A DNA stretch of 64,000 nucleotides, taken from Hyphomonadaceae bacterium. GTDB taxonomy: Bacteria > Pseudomonadota > Alphaproteobacteria > Caulobacterales > Aquidulcibacteraceae. Below the pieces are notes generated by a model. It was given only the letters and a program-made list of their open reading frames with translations. It ran no database searches and was not told where the DNA came from. Positions 18,001 to 24,423 of this stretch are shown here, piece after piece. Position numbers and translations under genes: made by a program. Position 1 is the stretch's first letter, and every line of letters starts with the position of its first letter. The stretch lies in NCBI GenBank assembly GCA_019753105.1, contig JAIELJ010000003.1, positions 248,001 to 312,000 on the forward strand. Reading direction: 5' to 3'.

Positions 18001-18826
18001 CGGTGTGAACTTCGGCGACGGCGGTTTCGATCGCGCGGCGGGTTGACGTTTCCGTCTCCGCCAGGCGCTCGCTCATTTCCTCTTGCAGACGGCGCAGTTC
18101 CTGCACCGCGTCAGCGGAGGCTTCTGCGGCTTGGCGTGCAGCTTCTTCAGCAATCGTGCGTGCTTCCGCGAGCGTGCGTGATGCAAAGCTCTCGCCGTTT
18201 TCCATCTCGCCCGTCAGGAACGTGGCGGCGGCTTCAGCGCGGCGCGCAACTTCTTCAGCGACGGTGACCTGATGTTCGAGACGCTGGCGAACGCCGTCAA
18301 TGTCGCTCTTGGCGTGCTCGTATGCCTGCTTGCTTTCGGTCGCTTCTTCTTCAGCGCGCGCAAGCTTGCCGCTCAACGTGTCGCCGGCGGCGCGGAATTG
18401 TTCGAGCGCTTCGGAAATGCGGTCGGCTGCATCGGTTGCCGCTGCTTCCGCGTCTTCAATGCGCGCAGCAAGGCCAAGCACGGAGCGGTCAATGGTCGAG
18501 ACGGCGCGGTCTAAACCAGTGACGGCGAGTTGGGTGCGGCGCTCGATCGATTCAATGCGCTGGGCGAGGCGCGAAGGATCATGCGGCGTGCGCGGGCTGA
18601 CGCTCCAATCGTCTTCATTCTCTGCATCGAGTGCGCCGAGATAGCGTGTCGAGCGCGGACGCGGCGGCGTCACGCTGGTTGACGGCGTCGTCGCAGGCGT
18701 TTGGCCCGCGAGCGCTTGGCTCAGATACTCGCCGAGGCTCAGACCTTGGCGTGCGGCAGCTTCACGAGCGGCCTCTCGCACTTTCGGGTCGATGCCCTTC
18801 ACGCTCCAGCTTTGCGCGCCACTCAT
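15050..18826 (-). CDS. podJ: PodJ-like polar organelle development protein
   Basis: 1258 aa from the ATG at 18826. The N-terminus SWSVKGIDPKVREAAREAA followed by LSLGEYL matches PodJ. About 700 residues of coiled coil follow (repeated RL/RM-E-TRS segments), then an acidic Pro-rich stretch (about 750-900), a basic segment, one membrane helix (RIVLWGATGLVVLALVAGSR, near 980-1000), and a periplasmic part with three or four Sel1 repeats (AQYRLAKLYERGEGV, AMHDLGVFFARGEGA, SQYNLGVLYQQGRGV). In Caulobacter, PodJ organises the flagellar pole. The C-terminal peptidoglycan-binding domain found in the Caulobacter protein is not visible: the frame ends about 60 residues after Sel1. Downstream is the tauE operon, upstream a divergent gene. 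Confidence 0.9.
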   Translation of the reverse strand: MSGAQSWSVKGIDPKVREAAREAAARQGLSLGEYLSQALAGQTPATTPSTSVTPPRPRSTRYLGALDAENEDDWSVSPRTPHDPSRLAQRIESIERRTQLAVTGLDRAVSTIDRSVLGLAARIEDAEAAATDAADRISEALEQFRAAGDTLSGKLARAEEEATESKQAYEHAKSDIDGVRQRLEHQVTVAEEVARRAEAAATFLTGEMENGESFASRTLAEARTIAEEAARQAAEASADAVQELRRLQEEMSERLAETETSTRRAIETAVAEVHTENRGTREALLEEVVRLESEIAKRVGAVDTLKADQAALIARIERAEAGSRESTAGLRQAAGAAIADLRNAQLTLSARVKQVEDIAGASGTIDLTDLRQAQSDIAERLASLESKTDTSPVSDALAAFEARIAGIEANGVSSAKLDHVDGAVRTLDEALSRLSARLAETESTANTAIRTLEETVSSLGARVEQAQAVQETEAVRAMLEQRLDSMAQQVSTMVGEARDQLQTQLHAALEGATGEGLEGALADVNRRLAAAERRQAQTIEAISLEIRRMSETVDKRLRAVESRNDDAAGAAVREELARMSNTLEQRFDDIERREAAGFDRMGLEVGRLSERLEERVGAVETRSAQAIEHVGEQVARMAERFNQRQDTLARELGERMLDSEERAGARVTEAINSIMERLAEVEEHSAEAIAPVQKAVSSVASKLERYENSHDAVDLAPLADAIPTPSRRQQDFPIFGDIEETEPYVSPMEAAQPTRAAPLPPRTPAPQHVSLDDDIYFSEPIDDLLEDEAQMPPIETEDTPATDTFAEEHAPDYKSIELAHDTDLLIDEPFLDEIDLTTSPPPGAENVEDTFWSPDTETGATPLAGVHDDSSFDPFDTLDEPREPTHTLTDVAPSEPAPPAGKNDYLAQARKAAQAQAETSKTKEKKAKEPKQPKAAKVKAEKTDTGAAPQLSLRGSSRIVLWGATGLVVLALVAGSRYFADQANEPGPTSPEAEPPAATDPSASLPAPSQDPFAEAPVEGFAPDGSVPAVEGAPIAEGGATAAPVVAAPLAPRNVSLEQAAQTGDLTAQYELALQRLAAGRAAEGATLLRRAADRGFAMAQYRLAKLYERGEGVQADLTVARQWTERAAAAGNRRAMHDLGVFFARGEGAPLDESAAFRWFRQAAELGVADSQYNLGVLYQQGRGVNASASEALFWFLVAARQGDQDAGARATALEAQLTAAQAEQARARAQAFRPRAANAVANGEFGPRAWAARPAT

Positions 18827-18893
18827 ACTCAGCCCTCGCCCGCGTTGATGCAGCGCGCCATCGCGCCGCCAAACGCCCAACCCCAAAGCGAAA

Positions 18894-18966
18894 CTCGAAA
18901 GATTCGAGAATCGCTCACGAGTTTGCAGTGTCGATCAAAGGGGCTGCCATGTTAATGGCGGGTAAA
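18894..18966. promoter_or_regulatory. Probable podJ control region: two GANTC sites, hairpin, CtrA-like site
   Basis: Between the divergent podJ and lactate-oxidase-type genes. CTCGAA-aga-TTCGAG (18894-18908) is a short palindrome. It overlaps GATTC (18901-18905) and abuts GAATC (18908-18912), two CcrM-type methylation sites 7 bases apart. TTAA-N7-TAAA at 18952-18966 is one base away from the CtrA consensus TTAA-N7-TTAA. In Caulobacter, podJ transcription depends on GcrA, which reads GANTC methylation; transfer of that control to this organism is inference. Confidence 0.45.
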
Positions 18967-18986
18967 ATCGTAAACGAGGATTAGCC

Positions 18987-20165
18987 ATGTCTGACACGCC
19001 GCGCCAATTCGGACCCGAAACGCAAGGCGCGATCTACATGCGCGGACTTGGCGGCGCGAAGCCGGAGGTGCCGACGAGCTTCCCGCCGCTCGAAGCGGCT
19101 GCGCAACAAAAGATGTCGACTGAAGCTTGGGCCTACACGGCAGGCGGCGCTGGGCTTGAAAGCGCGATGGAGGCCAATCGCGCCGCGTTTCTCAAGCACA
19201 AGATCGCGCCGCGCATGTTGGCGGGTGTCGGTGCGCGTGATCTCGGGTGCGAAATATTTGGCGCGCGCGCTGCGGCGCCGGTGATGACATCGCCCATCGG
19301 CGTGCTCGAGATGATGCATCCGGACGCGGACATTGCCGTGGCGCGCGCGATGGCGCGGCTCAATCTGCCCATGATCATTTCATCGCAAGCGTCGAAGCCG
19401 ATGGAGGAAATCGCGGAGGCTAACGGCAACGGCCCGCGTTTCTTCCAGCTCTATTGGGGCAAATCAGATGCGATCGCTGAGAGCTTCGTGAAGCGGGCGG
19501 AGGCGGTGGGCTGCAAAGCCATCTTCATCACGCTCGACACGACAATCCTCGGCTGGCGTCCGCGCGACCTCGATCTGGGCTATTTGCCGTTCCTGCGCAG
19601 CATGGGCATCGCGCAATACACGTCTGATCCTGCCTTCCGCGCGATGCTGCCGGCGCCGCCGGAAGAAAATCCGATGGCCGCGGCTGTGCAGTTCACGCAG
19701 GTCTTCTCCGATCCGACGCTCGATTGGGCGCGCATCGCCAAGATCAGATCGTGGACGAAACTACCGGTTATCCTGAAAGGGATCATGCGCGCCGACGACG
19801 CCGCGAAGGCGGTGAGCGAGGGCTATGACGGGATCCTCGTCTCCAACCACGGTGGCCGTCAGATCGATGGCGGCATCGGCACGCTGGACGCGTTGCCGGG
19901 TGTCGTAGCGGCAACCAAGGGCAAGATCCCGGTCATGCTCGATAGCGGCATCCGGGGCGGGGCGGACATCTTTAAGGCGCTGGCGCTGGGCGCTTCGGCC
20001 GTCGGGATTGGCCGTCCTTATGTCTATGGGCTAGCGCTGGCGGGCGAGGCGGGCGTCCATGCGGTCATGGAATACCTCATCGGCGAGCTCGACATTATGA
20101 TGGGGCAGAACGGGTGTCGCACGCCTGCCGATATCAAGCGAGAGCTGCTCGTCGAAAATCCGTGA
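18987..20165 (+). CDS. FMN-dependent alpha-hydroxy-acid oxidase (lactate oxidase/monooxygenase type)
   Basis: 392 aa, a TIM-barrel flavoenzyme that oxidises 2-hydroxy acids such as L-lactate. Visible markers: AWAYTAGGAG near the N-terminus, SPIGVLEMMHPDAD, FFQLYWGKSD, LDTTILGWRPRDLDLGY, LPVILKGI (active-site Lys), VSNHGGRQIDG (catalytic His and Arg) and the phosphate-binding DSGIRGGADIFKALALGA. The long loop between LGYLPFLRSMG and PMAAAVQF places it nearer lactate 2-monooxygenase than LldD. It is expected to be cytosolic. It is divergent from podJ and followed by the MerR regulator gene 83 bases downstream. Confidence 0.9.
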   Translation: MSDTPRQFGPETQGAIYMRGLGGAKPEVPTSFPPLEAAAQQKMSTEAWAYTAGGAGLESAMEANRAAFLKHKIAPRMLAGVGARDLGCEIFGARAAAPVMTSPIGVLEMMHPDADIAVARAMARLNLPMIISSQASKPMEEIAEANGNGPRFFQLYWGKSDAIAESFVKRAEAVGCKAIFITLDTTILGWRPRDLDLGYLPFLRSMGIAQYTSDPAFRAMLPAPPEENPMAAAVQFTQVFSDPTLDWARIAKIRSWTKLPVILKGIMRADDAAKAVSEGYDGILVSNHGGRQIDGGIGTLDALPGVVAATKGKIPVMLDSGIRGGADIFKALALGASAVGIGRPYVYGLALAGEAGVHAVMEYLIGELDIMMGQNGCRTPADIKRELLVENP

Positions 20166-20183
20166 CGCCGCCGTCAACTTTCA

Positions 20184-20199
20184 TTGACGCTAGCGTAAA
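20184..20199. promoter_or_regulatory. Probable MerR/LiuR-type operator with -35 element
   Basis: TTGACGC-TA-GCGTAAA is a 16-base palindrome with one mismatched pair, 49 bases before the MerR gene start. Its left half supplies a TTGACG -35 box; a weak -10 (TACGGA) sits 17 bases further on. The layout resembles the acyl-CoA-responsive LiuR sites of the MerR family. A shortened match, TTGACGTAAA at 26695-26704, precedes the Old Yellow Enzyme gene. Confidence 0.55.
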
Positions 20200-20247
20200 C
20201 GGAAGCTACGGATACCGGAGAGGAAACGAAAAACGAGGGCGTCCCAA

Positions 20248-20697
20248 ATGACCAAAACCGAGCGCACCTACACAATTTCCCAGCTGGCCCGCGAGTTCGA
20301 GGTCACGCCTCGTGCGCTCCGGTTTTATGAGGATAAGGGTCTGCTGACGCCGCGCCGTGACGGTATGAATCGCGTCTATTCGCATCGCGACCGCGCCAAA
20401 CTGCAGCTGATCCTGCGCGGCAAGCGCGTCGGCCTCTCGCTCATCGAGATCAAGGAAATCCTCGATCTCTACAAAGTCGATCAGCGCGCCCAGGCGCAGA
20501 CGGCGCTCAAGAAGTACCAGGCCCGTATCGTAGCGCTCGAAACCCAGCGCGAAGACATCGACGCCGCCATCGAGACGCTGACGGACTCGATCGCCAAGCT
20601 TGAGCGGTTCCTTGCAAAGCCGGCCACTTCGGCGGCGATGGCGAATGCGCGCGCGTTCGAGCAAGAAGCCAAGAAGCGCCTCGAAGAAGCGCACTAA
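20248..20697 (+). CDS. MerR-family regulator of acyl-CoA catabolism (LiuR-like)
   Basis: 149 aa. The N-terminal winged-helix reads YTISQLAREFEVTPRALRFYEDKGLLTPRRDG, the standard MerR DNA-binding motif, then a coiled-coil dimerisation helix (about 85-125). The C-terminus lacks the metal-binding Cys of metal sensors, fitting the acyl-CoA-sensing branch. It is the first gene of a row with acyl-CoA dehydrogenase, thiolase and FadJ-type enzyme, 42 bases before the dehydrogenase start, so it very likely controls them and itself through the palindrome upstream. The effector is unknown; LiuR relatives regulate leucine/isovalerate degradation. Confidence 0.85.
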   Translation: MTKTERTYTISQLAREFEVTPRALRFYEDKGLLTPRRDGMNRVYSHRDRAKLQLILRGKRVGLSLIEIKEILDLYKVDQRAQAQTALKKYQARIVALETQREDIDAAIETLTDSIAKLERFLAKPATSAAMANARAFEQEAKKRLEEAH

Positions 20698-20739
20698 CGC
20701 CTCTATAGAAGGCGCAAAGATAAAATCAGGGAGCGCGTA

Positions 20740-22533
20740 ATGCCGTCGTACAAGGCGCCTGTTCGCGAATACAAGTTCCTTTTGAAGGACGTGCTCAAGA
20801 TCGAGCGCTACTCGAACCTGCCTGGGTTCGCGGAAGCGCCGATCGATCTGATCGAGCAGGTGCTGGAAGAGGGCGCCAAGTTCTGTGAAGACGTGCTCGC
20901 CCCGCTCAACAAGGTTGGCGATGAACACGGCTGTGTCCGTCATGACGATGGCTCGGTGACGACGCCGCCTGGTTTCAAAGAAGCTTACGATCAGTTCGTC
21001 GCCGCTGGCTGGCCTGCGCTGTCGAGCGATCCTGCTTATGGCGGCCAAGGCTTGCCGCATATCGTGGCGCTGGCGTGGAACGAGATGGTCGCATCGTCGA
21101 ACATGGCGTTCGGCATGTATCCGGGGCTTAGCCACGGCGCTTACGCCGCGATCCACTCGCACGGCAGCGAAGAGCAAAAGCAAATCTATTTGCCGAAGCT
21201 CGTCACCGGCGAATGGACCGGCACCATGAACCTGACGGAGCCGCATTGCGGCACTGATCTGGGCATGCTCCGCACTAAAGCGATCCCGCAAGGCGACGGC
21301 TCGTATCGCATCAGCGGCCAAAAGATTTTCATCTCGGCCGGTGAGCACGATCTTGCGAAGAACATCATCCACCTTGTCATCGCGCGCATCGAAGGCGCGC
21401 CGCAGGGCACCAAAGGCATTTCGCTCTTCGTCGTGCCGAAGTTTTTGGTGAATGCGGATGGCTCGCTCGGCGCCCGCAATGGCGTTGTCTGCGGCAAAAT
21501 CGAAGAGAAGATGGGCATTCACGGCAATTCGACGTGCGTCCTGAATTACGACGATGCTGTCGGCTATCTTGTCGGGATCGAGAACAAAGGCTTGGCCGCC
21601 ATGTTCACGATGATGAATGTGGCGCGTCTCGGCGTGGGCTTGCAGGGGCTCTCGCAATCGGAAGTCGCGTATCAGAACGCGGTGATTTACGCGAAGGACC
21701 GCCTCCAGATGCGGTCGCTCACCGGCCCGAAAAACCCAGGCGGTCCAGCAGATCCGATTATTGTGCATCCGGACGTGCGGCGCATGCTGATGGATGCGAA
21801 AGCCTTCAATGAAGGCGCGCGCGCGTTTGCGTTCTGGACGGCGCTTCAGGGCGATCTCTTGCACGCGTCCCCCGATGAGAAGGTGCGCGAGAGGGCTGAC
21901 GATTACATGGGTCTGATGACGCCGGTGATCAAAAGCTATCTGACTGACAAAGGCTACGCCAACGCCACCAATTGCCAGCAGGTCTATGGCGGCCACGGCT
22001 ACATCGAAGAATGGGGCATGTCGCAGTTCGTGCGCGATGCCCGCATTACCCAGATCTACGAAGGAACCAACGGCATCCAGGCGCTCGATCTTGTCGGCCG
22101 CAAGCTTGGCGCGAACGGAGGAAGAGCGATCTTTGCGTTCTTCAACGAGATCGACGATTTTGCGCACAATCACGAGGACGATGCAGAGCTTGCTGAGTTC
22201 GTCGAAGCGCTGAAATCAAACAAAGCGCAGCTGCAAGACGGCACGATGTGGCTGATGCAGAACGGCATGACGAATTTCGACAATGCCGGCGCAGCCAGCC
22301 ACGATTATCTCAACCTCTTCGGCATCACCGCGCTCACCTATATGTGGACGCTGCAAGCCAAGGCGGCGTTGGCGGCGAAGAAGAATGGCGGTGCGGGCGA
22401 TCCGTACTTCGACACCAAGCTCGCAACCGGCCGCTACTTCCTCGCGCGCATGGCGCCCGACGCGCCGGCGCATCTCGCCAAGCTGAAAAGCGGTGCGGGG
22501 CCGGTGATGGCGCTCGCCGCGGAAGCATTCTGA
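20740..22533 (+). CDS. Acyl-CoA dehydrogenase, long (about 600 aa) FadE/DmdC type
   Basis: 597 aa, FAD enzyme of the first beta-oxidation step. Motifs: MNLTEPHCGTDLGMLRTKA and ISGQKIFISAGEHD (FAD and substrate region), NVARLGVGLQGLSQSEVAYQNA, and the catalytic-base region QIYEGTNGIQALDLVGRKL. The C-terminal extra domain of this subfamily is present (DYLNLFGITALTYMWTLQAKAAL). The closest functional families are FadE5-like long-chain enzymes and 3-methylmercaptopropionyl-CoA dehydrogenase (DmdC); sequence alone does not separate them. The OsmC gene begins at its stop (TGATG). Confidence 0.92.
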   Translation: MPSYKAPVREYKFLLKDVLKIERYSNLPGFAEAPIDLIEQVLEEGAKFCEDVLAPLNKVGDEHGCVRHDDGSVTTPPGFKEAYDQFVAAGWPALSSDPAYGGQGLPHIVALAWNEMVASSNMAFGMYPGLSHGAYAAIHSHGSEEQKQIYLPKLVTGEWTGTMNLTEPHCGTDLGMLRTKAIPQGDGSYRISGQKIFISAGEHDLAKNIIHLVIARIEGAPQGTKGISLFVVPKFLVNADGSLGARNGVVCGKIEEKMGIHGNSTCVLNYDDAVGYLVGIENKGLAAMFTMMNVARLGVGLQGLSQSEVAYQNAVIYAKDRLQMRSLTGPKNPGGPADPIIVHPDVRRMLMDAKAFNEGARAFAFWTALQGDLLHASPDEKVRERADDYMGLMTPVIKSYLTDKGYANATNCQQVYGGHGYIEEWGMSQFVRDARITQIYEGTNGIQALDLVGRKLGANGGRAIFAFFNEIDDFAHNHEDDAELAEFVEALKSNKAQLQDGTMWLMQNGMTNFDNAGAASHDYLNLFGITALTYMWTLQAKAALAAKKNGGAGDPYFDTKLATGRYFLARMAPDAPAHLAKLKSGAGPVMALAAEAF

Positions 22534-23003
22534 TGGCGGCGCACACCGCCACCGTCACTTGGCAGCGCGGCGACGACGATTTCGCCGCGGGGCATTATTC
22601 GCGCGCGCATGAGATCGCGTTCGATGGCGGTATCACTGTTGCGGGCTCGGCTTCGCCGTCTGTGGTGCGGGCGCCGTATTCGCGCGAAGATGCGGTTGAT
22701 CCGGAAGAGCTGTTGGTGGCGTCGCTGTCGACATGCCACATGCTTTGGTTCTTGGACCTCGCGCGCAACGCGGGTTTTGTCGTCGATGCCTACGAAGATC
22801 GCGCCTCAGGCGTGATGGGCAAGGACGATCGCGGCAAGATCTCGGTCACGCAGGTGAAGCTCAATCCTTATGTATCGTGGGGAGGTGAGAAGCAGCCGGC
22901 GCCGGAGGAAATCCGCGAGCTGCACCATCGCGCGCACGAAGCCTGTTTCATCGCCAATTCCTTCCGCGGCGACATCGCCATTGCGGGCGGGGAGGCGAAC
23001 TAG
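22533..23003 (+). CDS. OsmC family peroxide-reductase-like protein
   Basis: 156 aa starting at the ATG overlapping the dehydrogenase TGA by one base. The two redox Cys of OsmC/Ohr proteins are visible: SLSTCHMLWFLDLA and HEACFIANSFRGD. OsmC proteins reduce organic or lipid hydroperoxides. Its coupling to an acyl-CoA dehydrogenase suggests protection from peroxides made during fatty-acid oxidation; this is inference. A hairpin follows before the thiolase gene. Confidence 0.88.
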   Translation: MAAHTATVTWQRGDDDFAAGHYSRAHEIAFDGGITVAGSASPSVVRAPYSREDAVDPEELLVASLSTCHMLWFLDLARNAGFVVDAYEDRASGVMGKDDRGKISVTQVKLNPYVSWGGEKQPAPEEIRELHHRAHEACFIANSFRGDIAIAGGEAN

Positions 23004-23048
23004 TTTGCCGCGCTTGCGCCAGCCCGGCGCGAGCGGTCAGCGGAGTAG

Positions 23049-23075
23049 GCGCGAAGATTTTCGAATCTTGGGCGC
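23049..23075. terminator. Hairpin between the OsmC and thiolase genes
   Basis: GGCGC...AAGATT-TTCG-AATCTT...GCGCC: a six-base-pair stem with UUCG loop (23054-23069) extended by outer GGCGC/GCGCC. No T run follows, so it may be an mRNA-stabilising or attenuating structure rather than a terminator. Confidence 0.4.
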
Positions 23076-23138
23076 CAGGGACGACTCCGGTCCCATGCAG
23101 GGTGAAGCGGCGATGCCGCTGATGTTGGAGTGAAGACT

Positions 23139-24353
23139 ATGGCTGAGGCCTATATTTATGACGCGGTGCGCACGCCGCGCGGCAAAGGCAAAGCGAACGG
23201 CTCGCTGCACGAGCAAACGTCGCTGCAATTGGCGACGCAAGTGCTGCAGGCGCTGCGCGATCGCAACAATCTCGATACGTCGAAGGTCGATGACGTCGTC
23301 ATGGGCGTGCTGTCGCCGATCGGTGAGCAGGGCGGCAACCTGCCGCGTATTGCGGCGCTGAATGCCGGCTACGCCGAAACCGTCTCTGGCGTGCAAGTCG
23401 AGCGCTTCTGCGCTTCGGGTCTCGAAGCTTGCAACATCGCTGCGGCGAAGGTGAAGTCCGGTGAAGCGGCGCTCGCAATCGGCGCCGGGACTGAGAGCAT
23501 GAGCCGCGTGCCGATGGGCTCGACCGGCGGTTCGTGGGCGACCGATCCGTCGATCGCGATGAAGACCTACTTCACGCCGCAAGGCGTCTCGGCTGACGCC
23601 ATCGCCACCAAGTACGGCTTCTCGCGCACCGATCTCGACCAGTTCGCGGTGCAATCGCAACAACGCGCCGCGCAAGCGTGGAAAGAGGGCCGCTTCAAGA
23701 AGTCGATCATCCCGGTGAAAGACCAGATGGGCGCGACTTTGCTCTCGCACGACGAGTTCATGCGTCCGGAAACGACGCTGCAATCGCTCGGTGCGCTTGA
23801 GCCGTCATTCAAGATGCAAGGCGAAGTGATGCCGGGCTTCGATGACGTGATTAAGCAACGCTATCCGGAACTCGAAAAGATCGATCACGTCCACCATGCC
23901 GGCAATTCGTCGGGCATCGTTGACGGCGCCGCTGGCGTGCTGATCGGCTCGAAGGAAATGGGCGATGCACTCGGCTTGAAGCCGCGCGCGCGCATCGTTG
24001 GCGGCGCCTCGATTGGCTCCGAGCCGTCGATCATGCTGACCGGCCCTGAGCACGTCACGCACAAGCTGATGAAGCGTCTCGGTCTCTCCAAGCAGGACAT
24101 CGATCTCTGGGAACTCAACGAAGCGTTCGCGTCGGTCGTGCTGCGCTGGGTGCAGGCGCTCGATCTCGATATGGACAAGGTCAACGTCAATGGCGGCGCT
24201 ATCGCGATGGGTCACCCCATCGGCGCCACCGGCGCAATGATCCTCGGCACCATGGTCGATGAACTTGAGCGCGCGGATAAAGAGCGCGCGTTGATCACGC
24301 TCTGCATCGGCGCCGGCATGGGCACCGCGACCGTGATTGAACGCGTGAACTAA
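23139..24353 (+). CDS. Acetyl-CoA C-acetyltransferase/acyltransferase (thiolase)
   Basis: 404 aa from the ATG at 23139 with GGAG upstream. Catalysis: nucleophile Cys91 ([13 protein letters not shown]), His in [16 protein letters not shown], and second Cys in LCIGAGMG. The enzyme cleaves 3-ketoacyl-CoA, the last beta-oxidation step. It precedes the FadJ-type gene by 70 bases with a strong hairpin between, making an alpha-beta pair like fadA/fadB but in reversed order. It differs clearly from the second thiolase in this window (40951-42138). Substrate chain length cannot be told from sequence. Confidence 0.93.
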   Translation: MAEAYIYDAVRTPRGKGKANGSLHEQTSLQLATQVLQALRDRNNLDTSKVDDVVMGVLSPIGEQGGNLPRIAALNAGYAETVSGVQVERFCASGLEACNIAAAKVKSGEAALAIGAGTESMSRVPMGSTGGSWATDPSIAMKTYFTPQGVSADAIATKYGFSRTDLDQFAVQSQQRAAQAWKEGRFKKSIIPVKDQMGATLLSHDEFMRPETTLQSLGALEPSFKMQGEVMPGFDDVIKQRYPELEKIDHVHHAGNSSGIVDGAAGVLIGSKEMGDALGLKPRARIVGGASIGSEPSIMLTGPEHVTHKLMKRLGLSKQDIDLWELNEAFASVVLRWVQALDLDMDKVNVNGGAIAMGHPIGATGAMILGTMVDELERADKERALITLCIGAGMGTATVIERVN

Positions 24354-24361
24354 GAGCTAAG

Positions 24362-24391
24362 CGCCGGTGGCGGCAACGACCGCCGCCGGCG
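24362..24391. terminator. Strong GC-rich hairpin
   Basis: CGCCGGTGGCGG, loop CAACGA, then CCGCCGCCGGCG: about 12 pairs including one G-T. No T tract follows, so it may only attenuate or stabilise the thiolase mRNA before the fadJ-like gene. Confidence 0.45.
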
Positions 24392-24423
24392 TCACTCACG
24401 AAAATAGGTAGAGGGTAGGTCCG

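Noticed and set aside
20206-22173. Long antisense open frame (655 codons) opposite the acyl-CoA dehydrogenase
   Set aside because: Composition is rich in Arg, His and Asp as expected for antisense of a GC-rich gene; no domain, no start signal, and the sense gene is certain.
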